A DNA stretch of 64,000 nt from an uncultured Paracoccaceae bacterium (lineage in GTDB: Bacteria > Pseudomonadota > Alphaproteobacteria > Rhodobacterales > Rhodobacteraceae): NCBI GenBank assembly GCA_947497065.1, contig CANMEQ010000002.1:496001-560000 (forward strand), written 5' to 3'. The notes under the pieces are model-generated. The model saw only the letters and a program-made list of their open reading frames with translations. It made no database searches and was not told the origin of the DNA. Within the stretch, counting starts at the first letter, position 1; each line of letters begins with the position of its first letter. This document shows, piece by piece, positions 27,671 through 36,011 of the stretch. Position numbers and translations under genes: made by a program.

Positions 27671-28747
27671 GTGACCGATATTCCCCGCCTCGAAATTAAG
27701 AACCTGCGCCGCGCGTTTAGTGGCCGTCAGGTTGTGGATGATGTGTCGCTACGGGTTATGCCAGGGCAGGTGACCTGTTTGTTGGGCCCCTCTGGATGCG
27801 GGAAATCCACGACCTTGCGCATGATTGCAGGGATCGAGATGCAAGACAGTGGGACCATTTGGTCTGACGGGGATCTGGTCTGTGATACGGTGTTTCGCAT
27901 TCCGCCTGAAGGTCGCAGCATTGGATTGATGTTTCAAGATTTTGCGCTGTTTCCGCACCTCACAGTCGCAGGAAATGTCGCCTACGGTTTAGCGGGGCGG
28001 GCCGCGAAGAACCGCGCACGTGTAGAAGAGTTGCTCCAAAAGGTTGGCATGCCTTCCCATATCGATGCCTATCCGCACGAGCTGTCTGGTGGCGAGCAGC
28101 AACGTGTGGCACTGGCGCGGGCGTTGGCGCCGAACCCCAAGATTATGCTCATGGATGAGCCATTCTCCGGCCTCGACGACCGCCTGCGCGACGAAATCAG
28201 AGATCAGACGCTGGATTTGCTGAAGGCCGAAGGAACCGCAGTTTTGTTGGTGACCCATGAGCCGGGCGAAGCCATGCGGATGGCCGATGAAATCGCACTG
28301 ATGCGGAACGGCAAAATCGTGCAGCAGGGCGCGCCCTACAATATTTACAATACACCTGTTGATAAGCAGGCCGCAGCATTTTTCAGTGATATTAACGTAG
28401 TATCATCCAAAGTTGAAGGCGCGCTCGCTCAGACAGTGTTTGGTCAATTCTTGGTGCCGGGCGTTGCAGATGGCACTGAGGTTGATATCGTTGTTCGGCC
28501 GCAGCACTTGAAAATCGACTTTGACCGTCAGGGCAAAGGCCCGAACCCGACAATTGCGGATGGCACGCCCGCACGGGGAACCGTGAAACGGGCAAGGTTT
28601 ATGGGCAACGAAAGCCTTGTCGAATTTGAATTGGATGACGGGAAACCCATGACGGCCGTGGTGCCCTCTGTCTTCCTGCCCAAGCCCGGTATGGTGCTAT
28701 GGTTGATGATCCGTCGCGACAAGTGTTTCATCTTCCCGCGCACGTAG
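27671..28747 (+). CDS. ABC transporter ATP-binding protein (FbpC/PotA-like)
   Basis: Energy-coupling ATPase of a periplasmic-binding-protein importer. The 358-residue protein has Walker A GPSGCGKST, the Q-loop region MFQDFALFPH, the signature LSGGEQQRVALARAL, Walker B LMDEPFSGLDD, the H-loop THEP and a C-terminal TOBE-like domain (about 240-355). Similarity is to FbpC (ferric iron) and PotA (polyamine) types, so the substrate is uncertain. No binding protein or permease is beside it. The start is unclear: GTG 27671 is used, with TTG 27659 as an alternative. The last 51 bases overlap the convergent regulator gene. Confidence 0.88.
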   Translation: MTDIPRLEIKNLRRAFSGRQVVDDVSLRVMPGQVTCLLGPSGCGKSTTLRMIAGIEMQDSGTIWSDGDLVCDTVFRIPPEGRSIGLMFQDFALFPHLTVAGNVAYGLAGRAAKNRARVEELLQKVGMPSHIDAYPHELSGGEQQRVALARALAPNPKIMLMDEPFSGLDDRLRDEIRDQTLDLLKAEGTAVLLVTHEPGEAMRMADEIALMRNGKIVQQGAPYNIYNTPVDKQAAAFFSDINVVSSKVEGALAQTVFGQFLVPGVADGTEVDIVVRPQHLKIDFDRQGKGPNPTIADGTPARGTVKRARFMGNESLVEFELDDGKPMTAVVPSVFLPKPGMVLWLMIRRDKCFIFPRT

Positions 28748-29383
28748 CGCACGGTAATCTGACAGCCGCTTACCTTCTTCTTCGACAAACAAACTGGGCA
28801 GCACCCGCAAGCTGCTGATCTGATCGATGCGTACATCGTCGAACTTTCGTGAGGTGTCGCACCACACAATACAGGTCCACAATCGGCCCCAATAATCCAG
28901 CTGAAGCGGGCGCACCGTGCGGTCGCGGCCCGCGAGTGTAAGCGCTAGCTTCTGACGGGATCGAATAGCGCCGCGTATTTTGGGAAGATGTTGGAAACCA
29001 CGCGCTGCATCAGCGAAGGGGTAGACGGCAAGCGAGGACGACAAGTTTCCTTCCGGCAGAACACCATCCAGTTTCGCAGCCAAACTTGCTGCTGCACCTG
29101 CGAGGTCGGCGTCTTGCGCTTGGGCCATGGCCGCCAAGCCCAGATGAAGGGCCTCAAGTTCGGTCATCGACAAGTTTAACGGTGGCAGGGTGATGGCAGC
29201 TGTCACGCGGTAGCCTGTGCCCCGTTCCCCTTCAATCGGAACGCCAGAGGCCGCTAGCGTTTCCATGTCGCGGTAAACCGTCCTCAAAGACACCTGCGTC
29301 GCTTTGGCGAGATCTGCCGCGCGGTGCAACTCACCGTCACGCAGGAGGCGAATCAAATTCATCAATCGGTCGGCGCGCCGCAT
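28697..29383 (-). CDS. WYL-domain transcriptional regulator (YafY/DeoR-type)
   Basis: A 228-residue regulator with a DeoR-like helix-turn-helix at about 1-60 (RADRLMNLIRLLRDGELHRA, AADLAKATQVSLRTVYRDME) and a C-terminal WYL-type ligand-binding domain, where RPLQLDYWGRLW and SRKFDDVRIDQISSLRV fit the family. WYL proteins sense nucleic acid or metabolite ligands, usually unknown. The gene faces away from tatA, with several TGTCA half-sites in its upstream region that could be an autoregulatory operator. Its 3' end overlaps the ABC ATPase gene by 51 bases on the other strand. Confidence 0.85.
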   Translation of the reverse strand: MRRADRLMNLIRLLRDGELHRAADLAKATQVSLRTVYRDMETLAASGVPIEGERGTGYRVTAAITLPPLNLSMTELEALHLGLAAMAQAQDADLAGAAASLAAKLDGVLPEGNLSSSLAVYPFADAARGFQHLPKIRGAIRSRQKLALTLAGRDRTVRPLQLDYWGRLWTCIVWCDTSRKFDDVRIDQISSLRVLPSLFVEEEGKRLSDYRALRAREDETLVATDHQP

Positions 29384-29411
29384 GGATTTCTCCTCTTTCT
29401 GGAAATAGCTT

Positions 29412-29445
29412 TGTCAAAAAACTGTCAGTTGTCAATTTAGTGACA
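29412..29445. promoter_or_regulatory. cluster of TGTCA half-sites upstream of the WYL regulator
   Basis: TGTCA occurs at 29412-29416, 29423-29427 and 29430-29434, and TGACA (its inverse) at 29441-29445; the last two form TGTCA-N6-TGACA. All fall in the 198-base divergent gap between the regulator and tatA. The repeated half-site suggests an operator, most likely for the adjacent regulator, but this is inference. Confidence 0.45.
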
Positions 29446-29581
29446 CAAATTAGCGAAACCCTTTGAGAAATAAGGCTCTAATCTGTCGTTTTGACCTTTC
29501 CATCCACCGACGCGCTGCCTAACACTGGACCCCGAAATGAATTTGCGGGCATCAAGGCCCGCCCGCTTTGGGAGAGTAAAC

Positions 29582-29794
29582 ATGCTCAATAATATCGGCC
29601 TTCCTGGCCTTCTTTTGATCGCAGTCGTGGTTTTGGTTCTGTTTGGCCGCGGTAAGATTTCGTCTTTGATGGGCGAAGTCGGCAAGGGCATCACGGCGTT
29701 CAAAAAGGGCGTAGATGACGGCAAGCAAGAATTGGAAGACGGCATGGCAGAGGCCAAAGACGTCACGCCAGCGGACGAAGAAACAAAAGCCTAA
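29582..29794 (+). CDS. tatA: twin-arginine translocase subunit TatA
   Basis: Pore-forming subunit of the Tat pathway, which exports folded proteins. The 70-residue protein has one membrane helix ([20 protein letters not shown]) followed by the hinge [17 protein letters not shown] and an acidic amphipathic tail. The ATG at 29582 is chosen because GGGAGAG precedes it and the helix begins at once, as in TatA. It is followed by tatB after 34 bases. It starts the tatABC operon with a DUF815 gene at the end. Confidence 0.94.
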   Translation: MLNNIGLPGLLLIAVVVLVLFGRGKISSLMGEVGKGITAFKKGVDDGKQELEDGMAEAKDVTPADEETKA

Positions 29795-29828
29795 TCGCAC
29801 ACCCTGAACCGAGCACCGGAGAGGTCGT

Positions 29829-30371
29829 ATGTTTGATCTAGGATTTATGGAAATGCTGGTGATCGGGGTTGTGGCTCTGATCGTTGTTGGCCCGAAAGAT
29901 TTGCCGGGGCTGTTTCGCAGCGTTGGCAAATTTATCGGCAAAGCCAAAGGCATGGCGCGGGAATTTTCCAGTGCCATGAATGCGGCTGCTGATGAAGCTG
30001 GCGTGAGTGAGATCAACAAGACGATCAAGGCGGCGGCAAACCCGCAGAAATTCGGTGTCGATAAGATCCGCGAAGCGACGAAGATCGATCCTTTGGCGAC
30101 CTTTAAAGGCGCGGACGGCAAGCCTGCGTCTGACAAAGGGGCGTCGGAGACAGACAAGTTGCGTGCGGAAATGACGGAAGAGCGCAAAGCGACAGCTAAG
30201 AAAATGTCTGACGCTATGGCCAAGGCTGCCGATGACCGTATCGCGGCAGAAAAAGCGGCGGCGGCAAAAGCAGAGAAAGCCGAGGCCGCACGGTTGAAGC
30301 GCAACGCTGCAGCCCGCGCGAAACGGGCGGCAGACAAGGCTGCGAAAGCGGCCGAGAAGGACGACACATGA
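29829..30371 (+). CDS. tatB: twin-arginine translocase subunit TatB
   Basis: Subunit of the Tat substrate receptor with TatC. The 180-residue protein has the TatB signature [25 protein letters not shown] in two parts (residues 2-13 and 14-26), then the amphipathic helix and a long charged tail. Residues about 95-180 are very rich in Lys, Ala and Glu, forming an extended coil. The ATG is preceded by GGAGAGG. The stop overlaps the tatC start (ATGA). Confidence 0.94.
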   Translation: MFDLGFMEMLVIGVVALIVVGPKDLPGLFRSVGKFIGKAKGMAREFSSAMNAAADEAGVSEINKTIKAAANPQKFGVDKIREATKIDPLATFKGADGKPASDKGASETDKLRAEMTEERKATAKKMSDAMAKAADDRIAAEKAAAAKAEKAEAARLKRNAAARAKRAADKAAKAAEKDDT

Positions 30372-31267
30372 GCCAGACGGACATCAACGATGAGATGGAA
30401 GACAGCGCTGCGCCGTTGATCGAGCATTTGGCAGAGCTGCGCACACGGTTGATCAGATGCGTGGTGTATTTCTTGATCGGGATGGTGATTTGCTTCACCG
30501 TCGCGACCCCGATTTTCAATTTCTTGACGGCCCCGTTGTGTTCGGTGTTGGCCGAGCGTGGGCAAGACTGCGACCTGATCTTTATCAGCCCTCAGGAAGG
30601 GTTCTTCGTCGCGATCAAAGTGTCTTTGTTGGGCGGTTTCATTTTGTCGTTTCCCTTCATTGCTAGCCAGATGTGGCGGTTTGTGGCGCCGGGTTTGTAC
30701 AAAAACGAAAAGGGGGCCTTCCTGCCGTTTTTGATCGCCTCGCCGTTCATGTTTCTGCTTGGCGCGTCGTTCGCGTTTTATGTGGTCACACCGCTGGCTT
30801 ATGATTTCTTCCTTGGGTTCCAGCAGTTTGGCGGCGAAGGCGAAGCCGTGGATGCAGGCATGAATGCCGCGCCTCTGTCGGTAGTGTTCCAAGGTTCTGC
30901 ACAAGAATACCTGAACCTGACCGTGAAATTTATCGTCGCGTTTGGGATGTGTTTCCAATTGCCCGTGCTTTTGACGCTGATGGGGAAGGCTGGCCTGGTG
31001 AGTGCTGAGGGGCTTCGGAACGTACGAAAATATGCGGTTGTTGGCATTTTGGTTCTCGCCGCATTGGTGACGCCACCAGACGTGATCACGCAAGGCATCT
31101 TGTTCGTGGTGGTCTACGGTCTGTACGAGGTTTCAATTCAGTTGGTCCAACGTGTTGAGCGCCAACGCGAAGCAAAACTGCGCGCCGAGGGGCTTTGGTT
31201 CGAGGACGATGAAGAAGAGGCTGATCTGGCGGATGCACAGGCTGATGACGACGAGGCGGCGAAGTGA
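30368..31267 (+). CDS. tatC: twin-arginine translocase subunit TatC
   Basis: Multi-spanning receptor subunit that recognises the twin-arginine signal peptide. The 299-residue protein begins with the conserved [15 protein letters not shown] and has six membrane helices, including [21 protein letters not shown] and [19 protein letters not shown] (here described by their key parts). The C-terminal tail is strongly acidic ([19 protein letters not shown]), which is longer than in E. coli. It overlaps both tatB and the downstream DUF815 gene. Confidence 0.96.
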   Translation: MSQTDINDEMEDSAAPLIEHLAELRTRLIRCVVYFLIGMVICFTVATPIFNFLTAPLCSVLAERGQDCDLIFISPQEGFFVAIKVSLLGGFILSFPFIASQMWRFVAPGLYKNEKGAFLPFLIASPFMFLLGASFAFYVVTPLAYDFFLGFQQFGGEGEAVDAGMNAAPLSVVFQGSAQEYLNLTVKFIVAFGMCFQLPVLLTLMGKAGLVSAEGLRNVRKYAVVGILVLAALVTPPDVITQGILFVVVYGLYEVSIQLVQRVERQREAKLRAEGLWFEDDEEEADLADAQADDDEAAK

Positions 31268-32100
31268 ACGACGACCTGCTAGGCCGCATCGCCGAGGCGC
31301 TGGAACGTCTCGCACCACCACCGGCAACGGCGCCTGATTTCGCGGCGAGTGCCTATGTGTGGCAGGCCGATCCAGATGGATTGATGCCCGTTGACACGAT
31401 CAGTCGGATCGATCTTGATCTATTGGTTGGAATTGATCGCTCGCGCGATACGTTGTTGGCCAACACACGTCAGTTCGCCAAAGGCTTGCCTGCCAACAAC
31501 GCCTTGCTTTGGGGCGCGCGTGGGATGGGAAAGTCAAGCGTTGTCAAAGCGATACATGGGGCTGTGAGTGCAGATTATAGTGCCTTGAAAATCGTGGAGG
31601 TTCAGCGCGAAGACTTGCCCAGCATTGGCCGTTGTCTCGCGCTGCTACGGGGGCGTCCTGAGCGGTTTATTCTGTTTTGCGATGATCTGAGCTTTGGCCA
31701 CGATGATGCACATTACAAGTCGCTGAAGGCGGTTTTGGATGGTGGCATAGAAGGGCGGCCCGAAAATGTCGTGCTTTACGCCACATCCAACAGGCGTCAT
31801 CTGATGCCGCGCGACATGATCGAAAACGAACGATCGTCTGCGATTAATCCGTCTGAAGCAGTTGAAGAAAAGGTCTCGCTGTCAGATCGTTTTGGCCTGT
31901 GGTTGGGCTTCCACCCTTGCGATCAAGACGATTATTTGGCGATGATCCGGGGGTATTGCGATGCCTATGAGGTCGAGATTTCCGATGTGGAGTTGCGGGC
32001 CGAGGCAATCGAATGGCAGGCCACACGCGGATCCCGTTCTGGGCGCGTGGCCTGGCAGTATTTCGTCGATTTGGCGGGCCGGCGTGGTGTCACGCTCTAG
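31264..32100 (+). CDS. DUF815 family ATPase
   Basis: A 278-residue AAA-type ATP-binding protein of the DUF815 family. Walker A is LLWGARGMGKSS, Walker B LFCDDLSF, and the arginine-rich C-terminal third (residues 205-275) contains the ARGSRSGR-like WQATRGSRSGRVAWQY segment. No reaction is established for the family. The start is a GTG overlapping the tatC TGA, so it is coupled to the Tat operon, where it may only be a passenger. The gene ends 21 bases before the stop of the opposing LytM gene. Confidence 0.85.
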   Translation: MNDDLLGRIAEALERLAPPPATAPDFAASAYVWQADPDGLMPVDTISRIDLDLLVGIDRSRDTLLANTRQFAKGLPANNALLWGARGMGKSSVVKAIHGAVSADYSALKIVEVQREDLPSIGRCLALLRGRPERFILFCDDLSFGHDDAHYKSLKAVLDGGIEGRPENVVLYATSNRRHLMPRDMIENERSSAINPSEAVEEKVSLSDRFGLWLGFHPCDQDDYLAMIRGYCDAYEVEISDVELRAEAIEWQATRGSRSGRVAWQYFVDLAGRRGVTL

Positions 32101-32121
32101 CCCGCACTTTTTGTTGTTAGG

Positions 32122-33330
32122 TTAGGGCAGGTAGTCGGCTGGATCGACGCTGTCCACACCATCGCGCACCTCAAAGTGCAAGAAGCTGGGTGAACCTGAC
32201 GCGACCGAGGCAATGCCCTGACCTTGCGTGACGCTGTCATCCTTGGATACGGCTAGATTATCGACGTTGACGTAGACCGTCAGGATATTGCCCGTGTGAC
32301 GGATCACCAAGATTTGGGCACCGTTCGTGTTTTCGGTAATCGCGGCCACCGTGCCTGCAGCCGCCGCTTTCACGGTTGTACCTGCGGATGCACCGATGTC
32401 GATGCCTTCATTCCGGCCCGGGTTGTAGGCGCGAATGATGGAGCCCTGAACAGGATAAATAAACGGCGCACTTGTTGCAGGCGTCGAGGCGGTGCCGATG
32501 TCAGGGGCGGGCACTGGGGCTGTCACCTCTGGGGCTTGTGGTGTGGCATCCACGGCCGGTAGCGGTGCCGCCGCGCTTGGGGGTGTTGGTGTTGCTGACC
32601 CAGTACCTGGCGCTTCCACAGCCGGGGCTGGCCGGCTCGGCGGCGTTGCACCTGCAACCGGGATCAGCAATTGCTGCCCTTCACGGATCGTCAGCTCTGA
32701 TCCCAATCCATTCCATTCGGCCAATGATGCGACTGGAACGTTATAAAGACGCGCAATCTGGAACGCGGTTTCGCCACGGGCCACACGGTGCAAGCCAGGC
32801 TCTTGGCCGGTTTGCGGGGCAGGAGCGGTTGATGGTGTTGCGGCAGGCGTAACAGTTTGCTCGCCCGCGCGGTCAATTGCATCGGAGGCCAGTGTCGTCA
32901 CATTGACGGCCGGAGGCTGAATAGGCCCGGTGGTAACAGCGCCGGTCGCAGGGGACGGCTCGGCCACGCGGCTGGGCAGCGCTACAATTTCATCACGGCG
33001 CAGTGCAACGTCTGCATCCACACCGTTGTAAGAGGCCAAGGTATTCGCATCGAGGTTCAGACGCGTTGCAATTTGGCGCACCGTTTCACCGCGTTCGGCA
33101 ACAACCACCTGATAATTCGGGTATGAAATCACACCACGATCATCGGGGCGTGGACGGTTCGGCAGGTTTTGCGCCGCTTCAGTGGTGTTGAACCCACCGC
33201 CGAGATTGCGCAGATCCCAGTCGAAATCGCGGGGTTGGATGTTGCCCTGTCCATCACAGGCGGCAAGGCCGACCAATGCGACAGACGCAAACATAACAGA
33301 ACGGGATTGGGGGAAGCGGGGCTTCGCCAT
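32122..33330 (-). CDS. NlpD/EnvC-like LysM and LytM (M23) lipoprotein
   Basis: A 402-residue outer envelope protein with a lipobox (GLAAC, Cys25), two LysM peptidoglycan-binding domains (about 73-119 and 180-225) and a C-terminal LytM domain (about 290-400). The LytM zinc and catalytic positions are degenerate: the usual first His is Asn307 in GRNEGIDIG, and the HxH of the last motif reads FLHFE. That pattern is as in NlpD/EnvC, which activate amidases without cutting peptidoglycan themselves. Linkers are Pro/Ala/Thr-rich. It is cotranscribed with pcm and surE, as nlpD is in many proteobacteria. Confidence 0.88.
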   Translation of the reverse strand: MAKPRFPQSRSVMFASVALVGLAACDGQGNIQPRDFDWDLRNLGGGFNTTEAAQNLPNRPRPDDRGVISYPNYQVVVAERGETVRQIATRLNLDANTLASYNGVDADVALRRDEIVALPSRVAEPSPATGAVTTGPIQPPAVNVTTLASDAIDRAGEQTVTPAATPSTAPAPQTGQEPGLHRVARGETAFQIARLYNVPVASLAEWNGLGSELTIREGQQLLIPVAGATPPSRPAPAVEAPGTGSATPTPPSAAAPLPAVDATPQAPEVTAPVPAPDIGTASTPATSAPFIYPVQGSIIRAYNPGRNEGIDIGASAGTTVKAAAAGTVAAITENTNGAQILVIRHTGNILTVYVNVDNLAVSKDDSVTQGQGIASVASGSPSFLHFEVRDGVDSVDPADYLP

Positions 33331-33391
33331 GGCACTGACTCCTCAAGATGCCGGATCTTTTGTCCGACTTTAACGCAACTATACCTGTGTT

Positions 33392-34030
33392 TTAGTCTTT
33401 TCCCAAGCCCTCAAGCAAAGGGACAAAACGAACTGGGCGTAATTCTTCGTATTCGAAACCTGTTTGTGTCCTTGCGACGCGGATCAACTGCTGGACACTG
33501 TCGGATTGCCCCACCGGCAGAACCATAATTCCACCGACCTTCAGCTGAGCCAAAAGCGGTCCGGGTGGGTCTTCAGCGGCGGCGGTGACCAAGATCCGAT
33601 CAAATGGGGCTTGTTCGGGCAACCCGAAGCTGCCGTCTGCCGTAAAAGCGGTCAAATTGGTGATATCAAGCTGAGTGAAAATCTTGCGCGCTTCGGCCAT
33701 CAGGGACTTGTAGCGATCAACCGTATACACGCGCCGTGCGAGGTGGCTGAGAATGGCTGCCTGATAGCCGGACCCTGTGCCCACCTCCAAGACTTTGTCG
33801 CGCGGGTTAACCTGCAAGGCCTGCGTCATCAGCCCCACAACCGAAGGCTGGCTGATGGTTTGGCCGCATGCGATTGGCAGCGGCATGTCGTCGTAGGCGC
33901 GATCTGCAAAATGCCCTTTTACAAACAAGGCACGGTCGGTTTTCTCCATAGCGGTTAGAACGCGGGCGTCGGTCACGCCTTTGGATCTAAGGGCATAAAG
34001 AAATTGCATTTGACGTTCGGCACGGGTCAT
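33392..34030 (-). CDS. pcm: protein-L-isoaspartate O-methyltransferase
   Basis: Repairs damaged isoaspartyl residues using S-adenosylmethionine. The 212-residue protein has the AdoMet motif [16 protein letters not shown], the upstream [14 protein letters not shown] region and the family motif [10 protein letters not shown]. It is of normal length, starts at an ATG 7 bases after the surE stop and ends 61 bases before the start of the LytM gene. The surE-pcm-nlpD order is conserved across many proteobacteria. Confidence 0.94.
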   Translation of the reverse strand: MTRAERQMQFLYALRSKGVTDARVLTAMEKTDRALFVKGHFADRAYDDMPLPIACGQTISQPSVVGLMTQALQVNPRDKVLEVGTGSGYQAAILSHLARRVYTVDRYKSLMAEARKIFTQLDITNLTAFTADGSFGLPEQAPFDRILVTAAAEDPPGPLLAQLKVGGIMVLPVGQSDSVQQLIRVARTQTGFEYEELRPVRFVPLLEGLGKD

Positions 34031-34037
34031 CGGGGAA

Positions 34038-34823
34038 TTAATCCAGACGGTTTGAAAGGTCGGTCAAAAGATCATGGGCCGTCAGATCAGCACGCATGGG
34101 CGTGATCGAGATGTAGCCATCCAAGTTGGCCGTTACATCTGTGCCCGGACCTGTGGGTTTGTCTTGTGGGCCGCCGGTGATCCACAGATACCGACGATTG
34201 TTGGGGGCTGTGACCGGCTCCATGGAGAAGAACGTATCATCGCGAAACCCTTGGGATGCGACTTTGCGCCCTTTAACCTCTGCACCGGAACATGGCGGAA
34301 AGTTCACATTGTAGAACACGCGGTAGGCGTCGTTCGTCCAAATGCCATGATCGAGCAACGCACGGACAGTATCTGCACCGTGCTGTGCGGCCCCTTCGAA
34401 TGGGTCCGCCAAATTTCTGTTTCCAGTCCCGAAAAACTGGCTCATCGCGATGCCGGGCACACCCTGCAAAGCAGCCTCCATCACGGCGCCAATCGTACCG
34501 GAATAAAGCGTGTTATCAGCTGCGTTGTTGCCGCGATTGATACCGGACAAAACCAAATCAGGCTTTGCATCGCGCATCACATCGTAAAGGGCAGCCAAAA
34601 CACAATCCGCTGGGTTGCCCTCAAGCGCGAAGCGCCGATCGGACACTTCGGTCAAAAGGCTCGGGGTGGTGTAGTTGATGCAATGCCCGACACCGGACCG
34701 CTCAACAGCGGGCGCGACGGTCCAAACTTCGCCATCAGGCCCTGCCACGTCCTGAGCAATTTTGGTCAGCGTGGCAAGTCCCGGTGCGTTTATGCCATCA
34801 TCATTGGTGATCAGAATGCGCAT
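34038..34823 (-). CDS. surE: 5'-nucleotidase SurE
   Basis: Stationary-phase survival protein with nucleotidase and exopolyphosphatase activity. The 261-residue protein begins [17 protein letters not shown], with the metal-binding Asp-Asp pair, and carries [33 protein letters not shown] and the [11 protein letters not shown] end of the family, here given by its key parts. The ATG at 34823 is the natural start. It heads a short surE-pcm-nlpD-like operon; the 115-base gap upstream has no clear terminator. Confidence 0.95.
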   Translation of the reverse strand: MRILITNDDGINAPGLATLTKIAQDVAGPDGEVWTVAPAVERSGVGHCINYTTPSLLTEVSDRRFALEGNPADCVLAALYDVMRDAKPDLVLSGINRGNNAADNTLYSGTIGAVMEAALQGVPGIAMSQFFGTGNRNLADPFEGAAQHGADTVRALLDHGIWTNDAYRVFYNVNFPPCSGAEVKGRKVASQGFRDDTFFSMEPVTAPNNRRYLWITGGPQDKPTGPGTDVTANLDGYISITPMRADLTAHDLLTDLSNRLD

Positions 34824-34938
34824 GGTAGAAACCCCTTTGCATCTTGTTACGCCGAAGGATTCTGGGCGGCAATGGTCGCGGGGACACGACCAGCGGGGCG
34901 TTGCACGAAAGACTCCCTTTTAGGAGGGGCCGCGTGGA

Positions 34939-35580
34939 TTAGGGCGCGAAGATTTCCGGCAGCAAACGCGTGGCTTCATTGCGCGGATGCGCAAGCTTGC
35001 CATGGTCTTCCCCCGGATAGAACCGCGCCCGTGTTGCAGTAGACATGGGTTTTGGTTGCAAAATACGCACCTTTGGCCCGGTGTTTACAGTCTCCGCAGC
35101 CCAAGAGCGGGCGAGTGCGATCTGCGCGCCTTTGGTTGCACCGTAGGATGCAAAATAGCGCTCGCCGCTGTGGGGGTCATCCAAGAACACGGCGGTTCCG
35201 TCTTCCCCCAACAAAGGAGCGACATAGGTGATCAGCCGCGATGTTGCGGTGATGTTCACATCGGTGGATTTCGAAAAGTCTTTCGCATTAACATGGCTGG
35301 CAGGCGATAGAGGGGCTGCGTGAATGGCGGGGTGAATCCAAAGGTCCAAACCGCCCCAACGGTCATAGATGCTGCGGCACAATTGCTGCATGGCCGCATC
35401 GACTGTGATGTCCATCGGTGCCAATGTTGCATCACCGCCCAATGCTTTGATCCGGTCATCCACCTCTTCCAGCGCACCGGTCGTGCGACCAACGGCGATG
35501 ATGTGGTGTGTCGGAGCCAATACTTCGGCCAGTGCTGCGCCGATCCCGCGGGATGCGCCTGTGATAAGTGCTGTTTTCAT
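34939..35580 (-). CDS. short-chain dehydrogenase/reductase
   Basis: A 213-residue SDR with a proper TGASRGIG nucleotide motif at residues 7-14 and YGATK (Tyr and Lys of the catalytic pair) in FASYGATKGAQIAL. An acidic GEDGTAVFLDDPHSGERYF precedes it. It is a short-form SDR of unknown substrate; the residues after about 190 are compact with no obvious dimerisation extension. It lies 40 bases after the small gene at 35621 on the same strand and 115 bases before surE. Confidence 0.85.
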   Translation of the reverse strand: MKTALITGASRGIGAALAEVLAPTHHIIAVGRTTGALEEVDDRIKALGGDATLAPMDITVDAAMQQLCRSIYDRWGGLDLWIHPAIHAAPLSPASHVNAKDFSKSTDVNITATSRLITYVAPLLGEDGTAVFLDDPHSGERYFASYGATKGAQIALARSWAAETVNTGPKVRILQPKPMSTATRARFYPGEDHGKLAHPRNEATRLLPEIFAP

Positions 35581-35620
35581 GGCGCCTGATTAGGGCGCGG
35601 CGCGGGAAATAGCAATGCTG

Positions 35621-35863
35621 TCAGGCAATGACCAAGCGGTGAACGCGGTTGTTTTCCCGCACCATCGCCCACCCATCGCCAACATCGAGTAGGGTCAGCC
35701 CGTTTTCGGGTGTGTCGCGTGTGATCATCATGGTTTCTCCGCTGTCGGTGCGCAGAAGGGCGCGCGCGCTGTCACCGGAGGTGAAGACCCCCAACAAGAT
35801 CAATGTGCGATTGAGGGTTGGCGCCTGCCGGGTGGCGGCCGCTGCGGTTGTGGCATTTGTCAT
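35621..35863 (-). CDS. small protein of unknown function
   Basis: An 80-residue soluble protein from ATG 35863 with MTNATTAAAATRQAP, then a beta-rich LNRTLILLGVFTSGDSARALLRT and ending DGWAMVRENNRVHRLVIA (both given in part). It resembles the small beta-barrel secretion-pilot or PilP-like folds only loosely, so no name is given. A longer in-frame start at 35971 would run across the hairpin at 35908 and is unlikely. Located between the purF terminator and an SDR. Confidence 0.5.
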   Translation of the reverse strand: MTNATTAAAATRQAPTLNRTLILLGVFTSGDSARALLRTDSGETMMITRDTPENGLTLLDVGDGWAMVRENNRVHRLVIA

Positions 35864-35907
35864 GGAGGGCTCGTTTTGATCTGTGTCTGATCTGGCCCAT
35901 GTAGAAA

Positions 35908-35935
35908 CGGCCTCGCAGGATTTAAAGCGAGGCCG
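35908..35935 (-). terminator. terminator after purF
   Basis: On the - strand the 9-base stem CGGCCTCGC and GCGAGGCCG closes a 10-base loop and is followed by TTTCT. It lies about 76 bases after the purF stop (36012) and before the next gene start, so it is well placed as a purF terminator. The stem is perfect. Confidence 0.7.
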
Positions 35936-36011
35936 TGGGGGATGCGCGTTATTTTGCTGATGGGCGCGCAACTCTGGGGTTGGGGCGCCACAGATTCAGC
36001 AAATGGCGTTC

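Noticed and set aside
34919..34935. Small hairpin between the SDR and surE
   Set aside because: Stem of five weak pairs with a short T-containing tail; too weak to call.
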